This document shows, one piece after another, positions 1-9,404 of a DNA stretch of 23,222 bases. This stretch comes from Hippea sp. Its GTDB lineage: Bacteria; Campylobacterota_A; Desulfurellia; Desulfurellales; Hippeaceae. Under the pieces are notes generated by a model, which had not been told where the DNA came from, searched no databases, and was given only the letters and a program-made list of their open reading frames with translations. The translations under genes and the position numbers were made by a program. The stretch's first letter is position 1. Every line of letters begins with the position of its first letter. The DNA lies in contig WFRG01000086.1 in assembly GCA_015486705.1 (NCBI GenBank), positions 1 through 23,222 of the forward strand, written 5' to 3'.

Positions 1-472
1 AAATATAACTATTTGCAAGCTTTTTTGAAAAATTTCTCTTAGTTTTTTCTTCACTTAAAACATGCTCTTTTATCTCTTCAATCTTTTCCTTTAACAGATT
101 ATCCTTTATTTTTTGCAGAGCTATTTTTTCTCTCATTAATTTTATTTTCCTTTCAATATCAGATTTATCAATCCCATTAACATCCTTTTTAGGTTTTTTC
201 TTAGGTTTTTTCTTTATTTCTATCTTTTTCTTCAAAATACGTGTTTTACTTTTTGGCTTAGATTTCTTAGAAACTGTCTTGTGTTTAATTTCATGCTTAT
301 GTAAAGTTTTAGTTTTAGGTTTTTGGCTATTCTTCCTTTCTAAAACTACTAAATTTATGTTATAAACTTGAGCTTTTTTTGCTACCAAAGATGAAGTTTT
401 AACAATTAAGATAAAAGTTAAAACGAACAATACATGAAGAAAGAATGAAATTAGGAAACTCAAAAATTTCAT
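1..472 (-). CDS. tolA: TolA/TonB-like energy-transducing protein, N-terminal part (runs off left edge)
   Basis: This reading frame is open from the ATG at 472 to the window edge (157 codons), so the C-terminus is not seen. Residues about 3-24 form one hydrophobic segment, with the short lysine-rich part on the outside expected of a TolA/TonB anchor. It is followed by a very lysine-rich region with KKKPKKKPKK-type repeats, then a charged, probably helical stretch rich in E, K and I. TolA and TonB use such an anchor to contact TolQ/TolR or ExbB/ExbD and a long periplasmic arm to reach the outer membrane. The ATG overlaps the tolR stop as ATGA, so translation is probably coupled. TolA fits better than TonB because the preceding pair looks like TolQ/TolR, but the C-terminal domain that would decide is outside the window. 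Confidence 0.8.
   Translation of the reverse strand, partial: MKFLSFLISFFLHVLFVLTFILIVKTSSLVAKKAQVYNINLVVLERKNSQKPKTKTLHKHEIKHKTVSKKSKPKSKTRILKKKIEIKKKPKKKPKKDVNGIDKSDIERKIKLMREKIALQKIKDNLLKEKIEEIKEHVLSEEKTKRNFSKKLANSYI
190..213. repeat. 12-bp perfect tandem duplication inside the tolA-like gene
   Basis: The unit TAGGTTTTTTCT occurs twice in tandem on the plus strand. On the coding strand it gives the repeated Lys/Pro segment of the periplasmic arm. The repeat is in frame (12 bp), so gain or loss of a copy would lengthen or shorten the linker by four residues without breaking the gene. Confidence 0.7.
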
Positions 473-855
473 CGTTTAGGTTGAGTGGCAAGCCCTACTT
501 TACTTATCCCTATTGATTTAACTGTATCTATCAAGTTAACAACCACTCCATAATTCACCGCAGAATCGGCCTTAATAATAACACTTTCGTTTTTATGAGC
601 CTTTAAAAAGTCCCTCAATGCATATAGCTCTATAGGTACCTTATCAAGATAATATTTACCGTCTTTGTCTACAGATATGATTATATTTTTCTTTTCTATC
701 TTAGTTACACCAGATTTAGTTTTTGGTAAGTTAACCTTTATACCCTTAACAAGCATAGGAGTAGTGACCATAAAAATAACAAGAAGGACAAGCATTACAT
801 CCACTAATGGCGTTATATTTATATCGGAGAACGCTTTTTTATCTTTCTTTTTCAT
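469..855 (-). CDS. tolR: TolR/ExbD-type biopolymer transport protein
   Basis: This 128-residue protein has the usual ExbD/TolR plan: a short basic cytoplasmic N-terminus, one membrane segment at about residues 17-36, and a small periplasmic domain. The conserved motif INITPLVDVMLVLLVIFM is intact. Asp19 within it matches the proton-pathway aspartate of the family. TolR works with TolQ as an inner-membrane proton channel that energises TolA. The start ATG overlaps the tolQ stop as ATGA, and the stop overlaps the next ATG in the same way. Within the shared family, ExbD cannot be fully excluded, but the partner reads as TolQ. Confidence 0.92.
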   Translation of the reverse strand: MKKKDKKAFSDINITPLVDVMLVLLVIFMVTTPMLVKGIKVNLPKTKSGVTKIEKKNIIISVDKDGKYYLDKVPIELYALRDFLKAHKNESVIIKADSAVNYGVVVNLIDTVKSIGISKVGLATQPKR

Positions 856-1421
856 TTAAGAGATTCTAAAAATCCCTCCACCTCTTCAGATATATTGGAT
901 AATTTTGTATGCAGTATATTGTAGCCAATAACGGCAGGTACAGCTACAAATATACCAGCTGCTGTAGTCACCAAAGCTTCGGAAATTCCAGGGGCAACTG
1001 TAGCTATAGTAACACTTTGAACATTGCCTATACTATTAAACGCATTTATGATACCCCATACAGTTCCAAATAGACCTACAAATGGAGCAGTAGCCCCTAT
1101 TGAAGCAAGCCAGGGAAAACCACTTTCGAGATCTTTGCTTACAATTTCTAAGAAACTCCTTGCAGACGCGTAAGATTCCTTTCTAAGCAGATAAATGTTA
1201 CCCGCAATGGATTCTGTAGCTTTAGCAAACGCATCAAGGGATGATTTATCGCTTGTCTCTATAAATTTTTTTATAAAAACACGGTTTTTGTTGAAAATCG
1301 ATCTAAGCTGTAGCCATTTGTAAATCATAAAACTCCATGAATATAGTGACATAACACCTAATATAATAAGAACAGCTATAGCTATACTACCTATATGACT
1401 AAAACCAAAATAGTTGCTCAT
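852..1421 (-). CDS. tolQ: TolQ/ExbB-type proton channel protein
   Basis: This is a 189-residue MotA/TolQ/ExbB family protein with three hydrophobic segments, at about residues 10-34, 106-128 and 148-170. GLFGTVWGI (about 116-124) and ALVTTAAGIFVAVPAV (about 149-164) are the TolQ/ExbB signatures and carry the conserved threonines (Thr120; Thr152 or Thr153) that line the proton path. It is shorter than E. coli TolQ (about 230 residues), mainly because the cytoplasmic loop and C-terminal tail are short. TolQ forms the stator-like channel with TolR. The ATG overlaps the atpC stop as ATGA, which ties its translation to the ATP synthase epsilon subunit. Confidence 0.92.
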   Translation of the reverse strand: MSNYFGFSHIGSIAIAVLIILGVMSLYSWSFMIYKWLQLRSIFNKNRVFIKKFIETSDKSSLDAFAKATESIAGNIYLLRKESYASARSFLEIVSKDLESGFPWLASIGATAPFVGLFGTVWGIINAFNSIGNVQSVTIATVAPGISEALVTTAAGIFVAVPAVIGYNILHTKLSNISEEVEGFLESLK

Positions 1422-1819
1422 GACGCGAGTTCCACCATAATCTCGTATTTCCTCATCAATCTCCTTACCCTTTTATAATTCGCATCATCAAAAGAAAGTG
1501 AAGAAAGCTCATCCTTATACTTTTGCGCATTTTCTTTTGCTTTTTCCACGTCTATTTCTTCTTTAGTCACAATTTCGTCAGCAATCACAAACACATTGTC
1601 ATTGTCAACTTCAAAGTACCCACCCACTACAAGCACCTTAAATTTATCTTGACTCTTCGGCTGCACATCCAACAGTCCCACATCTAATACAGTCATAAAG
1701 CTTTCATGCCCAGGCAACACACCAAATTCTCCCAATACACCTGGGGCACTTATATATTCTACTTCTCCTTCAAATATCTTCTTTGATGGCGTCACAATAC
1801 TAACGTTTAGTTCAGGCAC
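1418..1819 (-). CDS. atpC: ATP synthase epsilon subunit (F1)
   Basis: This is the epsilon subunit of F1, which sits on the central stalk with gamma and tunes ATPase activity. It has an N-terminal beta-sandwich (about residues 1-85, including the motif GVLPGHESFMTVLDVG) and a C-terminal helical hairpin. About 133 residues is normal for the family. There is no ATG. Two GTG codons lie in tandem at 1822 and 1819. GGAGG is only 2 bases before the first but 5 before the second, and starting at the second gives the typical N-terminus MPELNVSIVTP, so I chose 1819. It is the last atp gene and overlaps tolQ by 4 bases. Confidence 0.93.
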   Translation of the reverse strand: MPELNVSIVTPSKKIFEGEVEYISAPGVLGEFGVLPGHESFMTVLDVGLLDVQPKSQDKFKVLVVGGYFEVDNDNVFVIADEIVTKEEIDVEKAKENAQKYKDELSSLSFDDANYKRVRRLMRKYEIMVELAS

Positions 1820-1832
1820 CACAACCTCCTAC

Positions 1833-3245
<1,413 letters not shown>

Positions 3246-3263
3246 CTAACTCCCCTTATCATT

Positions 3264-4139
3264 TTATTGTTTCATAGCTTCTATACTTGTTGTTATTTCT
3301 ATTAATTCCTTAGTTATTGTAGCCTGCCTAGCCTTATTAAATTCAAGCGTCAAATTCTTTATCATTTCCCCTGCGTTAGTCGTAGCCGCATCCATGGCTG
3401 TCATCCTTGCAGCATGCTCACCCGCTAAAGATTCAAGCATGGCGCCATACAATTCCATTTTTACAAATTTCGGAAGTAACTCATTTAATACCGTTTCCTT
3501 ATCCGGCTCAAATGTAAATTTTTCAGCAAGATTATGCTCACTTGGCACCTTATCTCCTATCATTATTGGCAAAAGTTTCTTAACCGTAACTCTCTGAACC
3601 AACACATTAACAAACCTGTTATATATCACATAAACTTCGTCCGAATCACCGTTTAAAAAATCAGCAACAACTTTATCCATTATTTTACCTGCACTGGCAA
3701 ACTCTACTTTATCCTTCAAGACGTCTCCATAGAAATACTTGGGGCTTATGCCCCTAAATTTAAAATAGTTATTAGCAAAGCGCCCAATAAGTATCAAATT
3801 AACTTTTTTGTCAGCAAGCTTAGTGCTCATCAAGTTTTCAGCTTCTTTAAGAACATTATGATTAAATGCACCACATAATCCTCTGTCCGATGTTACCACT
3901 ATCAAATCAACGCTTTTAACGTCTCTAAACCTCAAGAGATCGTTATCATGATGTGATGTGGAGCTTACAAGAGAAGCAATCATTTGTTCAAGCTTATTTC
4001 TAAAAGGCCTAAATGTTATGGTCGCCTCTTGGGCTCTCCTTAACTTCGCAGCTGCAACCATTTTCATGGCTTTGGTTATCTGCTGCGTCTTTTGAATACT
4101 GCCTATCTTTCTCTTGATATCTCTCATGCTAAGAGCCAT
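3264..4139 (-). CDS. atpG: ATP synthase gamma subunit (F1, central stalk)
   Basis: This 291-residue gamma subunit is the rotating shaft that couples the c-ring to the alpha/beta hexamer. The conserved N-terminal helix (MRDIKRKIGSIQKTQQITKA) and the C-terminal helix with ARMTAMDAATTNA are both present; these form the coiled coil inside the hexamer. The central DRGLCGAFN motif is also intact. Start: AAGGAG lies about 8 bases before the ATG at 4139. A second in-frame ATG four codons later (MRDIKRK) is possible, but the first has the better ribosome-binding-site spacing. Confidence 0.98.
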   Translation of the reverse strand: MALSMRDIKRKIGSIQKTQQITKAMKMVAAAKLRRAQEATITFRPFRNKLEQMIASLVSSTSHHDNDLLRFRDVKSVDLIVVTSDRGLCGAFNHNVLKEAENLMSTKLADKKVNLILIGRFANNYFKFRGISPKYFYGDVLKDKVEFASAGKIMDKVVADFLNGDSDEVYVIYNRFVNVLVQRVTVKKLLPIMIGDKVPSEHNLAEKFTFEPDKETVLNELLPKFVKMELYGAMLESLAGEHAARMTAMDAATTNAGEMIKNLTLEFNKARQATITKELIEITTSIEAMKQ

Positions 4140-4154
4140 GATTAGTGCTCCTTC

Positions 4155-5663
4155 TTAAGGTTTAAAGACCTTTTTAAATTCTTGTATAGCGTTATCAATT
4201 TTCCCCTTCAGCTCATCGTCAATTTTTTTCTTCTCTTTTATCTCAGGCAAAAGATTCGGGAATTTAGCTTCCACAAATTTATATAAGTCTTGCTCAAATT
4301 TCTTAACATTTTCAATTGCTATATCGTCCAAATACCCATTGTTACCAGCATAAATTATTAATACCTGTTTCTCAACAGGTAAAGGGGAGAATGGAGGTTG
4401 TTTTAAAATCTCTGTGAGCCTTGCACCCCTATTTAATTGCTGTTGGGTAACCTTATCTAAATCAGAGCCAAACTGAGCAAAGGCTTCAAGCTCTCTGTAC
4501 TGCGCCAACGAAAGCCTCAACATACCAGCAACCTGTTTCATAGCCTTAATTTGCGCTGAACCTCCAACCCTCGAGACAGATATACCTGCATTAACGGCAG
4601 GTCTAATACCAGCATAGAACAAATCACCTTCCAAGTATATTTGTCCATCCGTAATAGAAATAACATTGGTTGGTATATATGCCGAAACATCTCCTGCTTG
4701 AGTTTCAATTATTGGCAAAGCAGTCAAAGAACCACCTCCCAACTCATCGGAGAGTTTTGCAGCACGCTCAAGCAACCTTGAGTGCAAATAGAACACATCG
4801 CCAGGATAAGCTTCCCTGCCTGGTGGCCTCCTCAAAAGTAGTGAAACCTGTCTGTACGCCTGTGCATGTTTTGTTAAGTCGTCATATATAATCAACGCAT
4901 GCATTCCATTGTCCCTGAAGTACTCTCCCATAGTAACGCCAGCATAAGGAACGATATACTGAAGTGGAGCAGGATCGGATGCTGTTGCTGCAACAATCGT
5001 CGTATATTCCATAGCTCCCATTTCTTCTAACTTCTTCCAGATCCTTGCCACCGTTGACCTTTTCTGACCTATTGCTACGTAAATGCAGTAAACATCTGTG
5101 TCTTTTTGATTAATTATGGCGTCTAAAGCAATCTGAGTTTTACCTATTTGTCTATCGCCAATTATAAGCTCTCTCTGCCCCCTTCCTATAGGAATCATTG
5201 CATCTATCGCTTTAATACCCGTTTGCAGAGGTTCCTTAACGGACTGCCTTTGCACAATTCCTGGAGCCTTTATTTCTATTCTTCTATAATGCTCACTTTC
5301 TATAGGACCTTTACCATCTATAGGTTCACCAAGCGCATTTACAACCCTGCCAACCAAGGCTTCTCCCACAGGAACCTGAGATATCCTCTTTGTCCTCTTT
5401 ACTTTTTCACCTTCTTTTATCATTCTATCGTCGCCAAGAACAACGACACCTACATTGTCCTCTTCCAAGTTCAAAGCCATACCCATAACGCCGCACTCAA
5501 ATTGAACAAGCTCGTTTGCCATAACTTTGCTAAGGCCATAGATTCTTGCAATACCATCACCAACACTTAAGACCGTTCCTGTTTCACTTATATCGATAAA
5601 TTCTTTGGTGCTCTCAATCTCTTTTTTTATTACTTCACTGACTTCGCTCGCTTTAATTTGCAT
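4155..5663 (-). CDS. atpA: ATP synthase alpha subunit (F1, regulatory)
   Basis: This is the 502-residue alpha subunit, which alternates with beta in F1 and binds non-exchangeable nucleotide. It has the N-terminal beta-barrel (about 25-95), the P-loop GDRQIGKT at residues 169-176, the Walker B region [12 protein letters not shown], and [11 protein letters not shown], which contains the arginine finger reaching into the catalytic site. Its length is that of the family. AAAGGTAA precedes the ATG at close spacing. It follows atpH after a 20-base gap. Confidence 0.99.
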   Translation of the reverse strand: MQIKASEVSEVIKKEIESTKEFIDISETGTVLSVGDGIARIYGLSKVMANELVQFECGVMGMALNLEEDNVGVVVLGDDRMIKEGEKVKRTKRISQVPVGEALVGRVVNALGEPIDGKGPIESEHYRRIEIKAPGIVQRQSVKEPLQTGIKAIDAMIPIGRGQRELIIGDRQIGKTQIALDAIINQKDTDVYCIYVAIGQKRSTVARIWKKLEEMGAMEYTTIVAATASDPAPLQYIVPYAGVTMGEYFRDNGMHALIIYDDLTKHAQAYRQVSLLLRRPPGREAYPGDVFYLHSRLLERAAKLSDELGGGSLTALPIIETQAGDVSAYIPTNVISITDGQIYLEGDLFYAGIRPAVNAGISVSRVGGSAQIKAMKQVAGMLRLSLAQYRELEAFAQFGSDLDKVTQQQLNRGARLTEILKQPPFSPLPVEKQVLIIYAGNNGYLDDIAIENVKKFEQDLYKFVEAKFPNLLPEIKEKKKIDDELKGKIDNAIQEFKKVFKP

Positions 5664-5683
5664 TTACCTTTTCCTCCTTATCC

Positions 5684-6223
5684 TTATATTGAAAGTCTCA
5701 TAAGTTTATGTTCAAGATTAGATAAATAAGTTCTTAAACTGCCATCATAGACAACATCTTTCACCTGGACAACTATTCCCGCTATTAAACTTGAATCTTC
5801 AGCAAAATCAAACTGAACATCCTTATTCAACTTTTCATTGAATTGTTTCTTTAATTTTTCCTTGGTTTGCTCATCCAACTCAACTGCACTTTTAACAAAA
5901 GCCTTCACCCTTCCCTTTTTCTCATCAGATAACTCCTCAAATGTCTCAACAATCTCATGAAATAGCCTAAATCTACCCTTTAAGACAACATATTTAACAA
6001 AATTATACAAAAATTCGTCATCACATAATTGAGATATAATTTTTTCCTTATTTTTATAGGGAATCACATGTGCTGACAAGTATTCAAACACATCAGGATT
6101 GTCCATCAAAAAAGAATCAATCTCTCTTAAATCTTCTAAAATTTTATCTGAATCAATCTCTTTCTTCTCACATAACCCCAAAAGAGCCTTAGCATATCGC
6201 AAAGATAACTTTTTATCAATCAT
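5684..6223 (-). CDS. atpH: ATP synthase delta subunit (OSCP)
   Basis: This 179-residue delta subunit links the peripheral stalk (b/b') to the top of F1. It has the N-terminal helical bundle (start MIDKKLSLRYAKALLGL) and the conserved C-terminal part with QFDFAEDSSLIAGIVVQVKDVVYDGSLRTYLSNLEHKL. Length is typical. Its ATG overlaps the atpF stop as ATGA, so the peripheral-stalk genes b and delta are coupled in translation. Confidence 0.97.
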   Translation of the reverse strand: MIDKKLSLRYAKALLGLCEKKEIDSDKILEDLREIDSFLMDNPDVFEYLSAHVIPYKNKEKIISQLCDDEFLYNFVKYVVLKGRFRLFHEIVETFEELSDEKKGRVKAFVKSAVELDEQTKEKLKKQFNEKLNKDVQFDFAEDSSLIAGIVVQVKDVVYDGSLRTYLSNLEHKLMRLSI

Positions 6224-6759
6224 TGCTGTAAACTCCTTATAAATTTATCGTTGATTTTTTTATGCTCCTCAGCTGATAAATGTCCAAATTTTCTTCTAAG
6301 GTTATCCATGGCCTCTTTACTTATTTTTCTTAACAACACCATTCTAGCTCTCGAGATCATAAATGCCTTTTCCTCTTCTACAGACTTCAAAATTCTTTTT
6401 ATTGCAACTTCAACCTCTTTAAGAATTTGTTCTCTTTCATTTTTAGCCATAGAGTCAAAAGTATCCAAGATATTTTTTATCTCTAATTCCAACTTATCCA
6501 ACTTTTCTTTTGTCTCTTCCAGTAACTTTTCAGCCTCGATTTGTAACCTTTCGGCCTCTTCAAGTTCTTCCTTTATAGTTTCTTTTCTTGTTCTGAAAAA
6601 TTCTGCAACAGGTTTTCTCAAAAAATAATAAAGGATTCCTACAAAAACAACAAAATTTATAATCCTCCACCCCATACGGGGTTCAATACCACTACTTTCA
6701 GCAGCAAATGAAACCACTGGTATAAAAACAAATATTACGCTTATTATATATTTCCACAT
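6220..6759 (-). CDS. atpF: ATP synthase b subunit with N-terminal signal-like segment
   Basis: This 179-residue b subunit forms one arm of the peripheral stalk. It has two hydrophobic stretches. The first (residues about 3-19, ending SFAA) looks like a cleavable signal peptide. The second (about 31-47) is the usual b-subunit anchor, followed by PVAEFFRTR and a long charged coiled coil to the C-terminus. A signal-like extension before the anchor is known in b subunits of some delta/epsilon-type proteobacteria. A G-rich ribosome binding site (AGGGGGG) precedes the ATG. The gene lies directly after atpF'. Confidence 0.95.
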   Translation of the reverse strand: MWKYIISVIFVFIPVVSFAAESSGIEPRMGWRIINFVVFVGILYYFLRKPVAEFFRTRKETIKEELEEAERLQIEAEKLLEETKEKLDKLELEIKNILDTFDSMAKNEREQILKEVEVAIKRILKSVEEEKAFMISRARMVLLRKISKEAMDNLRRKFGHLSAEEHKKINDKFIRSLQQ

Positions 6760-6769
6760 ACGAACCCCC

Positions 6770-7186
6770 CTACTCCACTATCTGCCTATAGATTTTAGTT
6801 GCAATTTCAAAACTGTAATCCCTGGAACTACTTAGTTCTAACTCAATTTGCTTATTTATGCTTTCCTCAAATTTCTTAATCTCTTCAACGACCTTCTTCT
6901 GTTCTTGAGATATTCTATTCTCCTTTTCTTTTAAGGCATTTGAAATTTCATTGGCATAATTTCCCTTGGCCTTTTCTTCAGCCTCTTTAATTCTTTTAAA
7001 ATATTCTTCTTCGTTCTTCTTGGCTTCGTTTTTCAAACTGTCAGCCTTATTCTTGAGTTCCTCTATCCTATTCATTCTTTCTCTTATTTTTGAAAGCAAA
7101 GGTCTATAAAGAATAATATTAAGTACAAATAACAGAAAGAGAAAATCTATCATTTGAATAAACAGCGTATGATTTATGTTAATCAT
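6770..7186 (-). CDS. atpF': ATP synthase b' subunit
   Basis: This second peripheral-stalk subunit has one membrane segment (about residues 8-26, ending in LYRPLL) followed by a long E/K-rich coiled coil. It lacks the signal-like extension of its neighbour. Paired b' and b genes imply a heterodimeric stalk. The frame opens with GTG two codons earlier at 7192, but GGAGG is followed by TGTAC and then the ATG at 7186, which gives correct spacing and the natural N-terminus MININHTLFIQ. I therefore set the length to 138 residues. It is the first gene of the atp cluster. atpB and atpE (a and c subunits) are not in the window and must be elsewhere. Confidence 0.94.
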   Translation of the reverse strand: MININHTLFIQMIDFLFLLFVLNIILYRPLLSKIRERMNRIEELKNKADSLKNEAKKNEEEYFKRIKEAEEKAKGNYANEISNALKEKENRISQEQKKVVEEIKKFEESINKQIELELSSSRDYSFEIATKIYRQIVE

Positions 7187-7220
7187 GTACACCTCCCATG
7201 TTTTAGATTTGCATTTCTAA

Positions 7221-7252
7221 AAAAGATAACAAAATCTACGACGTCTCGTAGA
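7221..7252 (-). terminator. Hairpin with U-rich tail between the UspA-like gene and atpF'
   Basis: On the minus strand a perfect 7-bp stem (TCTACGA / TCGTAGA, loop GACG, positions 7235-7252) is followed by TTTTGTTATCTTTTTT. It begins 9 bases after the UspA-like stop codon and lies before the atp genes. This has the shape of a weak intrinsic terminator or attenuator. The stem has only 3 G-C pairs of 7 and the U-tract is interrupted, so read-through into atpF' is likely. Confidence 0.45.
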
Positions 7253-7261
7253 CAATTCTTT

Positions 7262-7705
7262 TTACTCAATAATTATAAAATTTTCAACATTTTGTTTTAT
7301 CTCATTAAAAAAAGGTTCAATATCACCATGTGTAAGCGACTTTTCTATTGGACCCCTTTCTTCCTTTGGAATAACAATGGTTTTGACTTTATTGGTTTTT
7401 ACAAACTTTAAAATCTCCTCTGCTGTTTCTCCCTTAAGTTCAATCTTTTCGGCTCTAATTTTATCATCAGCATTTTTGATTATCATTTCTAACTTGTCAA
7501 ATATTACATTGCCAATGTTCTCTATACCCTGTTCTAATTCCTTTTCTAAATTAACATAACCGATATTGGAATAAAAATCAGTGTCGTTCACAAAAGCAAT
7601 ATGAATTACCCCTATTCTATCCTTTTTAGCTATATCTAATGCCCTTTTAACAGCTCTTTCTGCAACATCAGAACCCTTAGCTATCACAACCAATTCGTAT
7701 TCCAT
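7262..7705 (-). CDS. UspA-like universal stress protein fold, ATP motif not recognisable
   Basis: This 147-residue protein has the Usp Rossmann-like pattern: N-terminal strand YELVVIAKGSD, a helix with ERAVKRALDIAKK, strand IGVIHIAFV, then AEEILKFVKTNKVKTIVIPKEE. The C-terminal half lacks the usual G-x2-G-x9-G-S/T nucleotide-binding motif, and only scattered glycines are there, so it may not bind ATP. GGAGG overlaps the last two codons of the upstream transporter gene and the ATG follows its stop by 1 base, so the two are clearly co-translated. A regulatory role on that transporter is a possibility from context only. The specific function is unknown. Confidence 0.75.
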   Translation of the reverse strand: MEYELVVIAKGSDVAERAVKRALDIAKKDRIGVIHIAFVNDTDFYSNIGYVNLEKELEQGIENIGNVIFDKLEMIIKNADDKIRAEKIELKGETAEEILKFVKTNKVKTIVIPKEERGPIEKSLTHGDIEPFFNEIKQNVENFIIIE

Positions 7706-7706
7706 A

Positions 7707-9377
7707 TTAACCTCCTAACAAAAGCCACACCATGCCAATTGCAACCGACACAAAAGTGGCTGGTGCTCCTACCTTCAAAAACTCCTTGAACGTTATGGGA
7801 TATCCTGCTCTTTCAGAAATTCCCGCAGTAACAACATTGGCACTTGCACCTATAAGTGTACCGTTTCCACCGAGACAAGCACCCAAGGACAAAGCCCACC
7901 ACAGCGTATTGCCAGCATCAGGTATTGTTCTTGTAAGATAAGCAACAACAGGAAGCATAGTAGCGGTGAAAGGGATGTTGTCAACAATGGCAGAAGCAAA
8001 AGCGCTTACCCAAATAATCAGAATTATTGCAAGTGTTAAACTATTACCAGCCAAATTTTTAACCCAAGACGCTATCATCATAATAACACCTGTCTGTACG
8101 CTACCCTCAACAATGATAAACAGCATCATAAAGAAAACAAGTGTTGTCCACTCAACCTCCTTCTCCATCATCTCCGTAATATCAACGCCGCTCAGTATCA
8201 AAATTAAGCCCGCACCCACTAAAGCAGCTATAGATGGCTCCATATGGAAGAAACCGTGCGTAACAAACAATCCAATAACAAAAGCAAGAACAAATAGACA
8301 GTATTTAAGAAGCTTGGCATCGGTTATCTTGTATTCTTCCCTGAGTTTCTCAAGCAATTTTTCTACATTTTCAACTTTACCTTTTTTATACTCCTTACCA
8401 AAGAAAAACCTCATGACAAAAACATTAGCGATCAATATAAGAAAGATCACATCACCAAGATTTACGAGAAATTGGTTAAACGTTAGATGAGCAAATGAAC
8501 CAATCATAATGTTAGGTGGATCGCCAATTAACGTTGCAGTTCCACCCATGTTCGATGCTATTACCTCGGGTATCAAAAGGCTCATGGGATTGATATTTAG
8601 CATAAGGGCAATTTCTATAGAAACAGGAGCAATCAAGAGCATTGTTGTAACATTATCAAGAAATGCACTGACAATAGCCGTAACGAACATCAAGATAATG
8701 GACAGTTTGAAAACGTTGCCTTTACTCATTGCATACGACTTATAGGCTAACCATTGAAAGACACCCGTCTTTTTCATTACACCAACGATTATCATCATGC
8801 CCATAAGGAGCAAAATGACGTTGAAATCGATAGCCCTAACAGCTTCATCGAACGAGATAACAAAGTAATTCTCGTTAAAAATACCAATTGTATAGGAAAC
8901 AAACAACAAAATGCCCGCTCCTATAATTGCCGCAACCGTTCTATGTAACACTTCAAAAGAAATAATGGCAAATGTCATTACCAAAACAATCAAAGCTATC
9001 CAGAAAGCCGGCGTAGTTACACGCCCCATTACTTCATTGACAGAAGATATATAGATAGTACTACCGTCGGGCAATTTAGAAACCAAAATATTTCTAATAG
9101 GCTCATGTATAGTTTGATAAGTACTCTTTTTGAATTCTATATCTATATCAGCAGGTTTTAGTTGTTTTATTGGAATCTCCACAAAGTAACTACCGTTTCT
9201 TGTAGTTTCCGTTGTTGCTAAAACTTTTCCATTACACAAAATAGCAACTTCAACACCATCAATAGCCGAGCCGTGTTCGTTTTTTATAACACCTCCTACC
9301 CTTAACGTTGAAGACTCAGATACACCCACAAAAACCAAGAAAAATAAGGCAAACAAAGCAAACAACACTCTTCTCAT
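7707..9377 (-). CDS. ArsB/NhaD (P-protein-like) ion transporter with N-terminal secreted beta-sandwich
   Basis: This 556-residue protein has a signal peptide (about 1-22), then a domain of about 90 residues resembling carboxypeptidase regulatory-like/CnaB sandwiches (RVGGVIKNEHGSAIDGVEVAI ... TTRNGSYFVEIP). From about residue 122 it becomes a multi-pass permease of the ion transporter superfamily. Two inverted-half signatures are seen: SAFLDNVTTMLLIAPV with NMGGTATLIGDPPN, and SAIVDNIPFTATMLPV with GGNGTLIGASANV. These are typical of ArsB, NhaD and the human P protein. Likely substrate is Na+/H+ or an anion; the sequence does not decide between arsenite, sodium or dicarboxylates. AGGGG precedes the ATG, and parB ends 27 bases upstream. 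It occupies the slot between parAB and the atp genes. Confidence 0.88.
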   Translation of the reverse strand: MRRVLFALFALFFLVFVGVSESSTLRVGGVIKNEHGSAIDGVEVAILCNGKVLATTETTRNGSYFVEIPIKQLKPADIDIEFKKSTYQTIHEPIRNILVSKLPDGSTIYISSVNEVMGRVTTPAFWIALIVLVMTFAIISFEVLHRTVAAIIGAGILLFVSYTIGIFNENYFVISFDEAVRAIDFNVILLLMGMMIIVGVMKKTGVFQWLAYKSYAMSKGNVFKLSIILMFVTAIVSAFLDNVTTMLLIAPVSIEIALMLNINPMSLLIPEVIASNMGGTATLIGDPPNIMIGSFAHLTFNQFLVNLGDVIFLILIANVFVMRFFFGKEYKKGKVENVEKLLEKLREEYKITDAKLLKYCLFVLAFVIGLFVTHGFFHMEPSIAALVGAGLILILSGVDITEMMEKEVEWTTLVFFMMLFIIVEGSVQTGVIMMIASWVKNLAGNSLTLAIILIIWVSAFASAIVDNIPFTATMLPVVAYLTRTIPDAGNTLWWALSLGACLGGNGTLIGASANVVTAGISERAGYPITFKEFLKVGAPATFVSVAIGMVWLLLGG

Positions 9378-9404
9378 AAGCTTACCCCTACCATTCCTTA
9401 GATT

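Noticed and set aside
5148..5570. Plus-strand open frame of 140 codons opposite atpA
   Set aside because: It is the antisense of a highly conserved gene, has no recognisable domain and no ribosome binding site that stands out. The other plus-strand frames were dismissed for the same reasons.
7187..7261. Sigma-70 promoter for the atp genes in the gap
   Set aside because: A TTGTCT is present, but no acceptable -10 box lies at 16-18 bases from it. I could not support a promoter.
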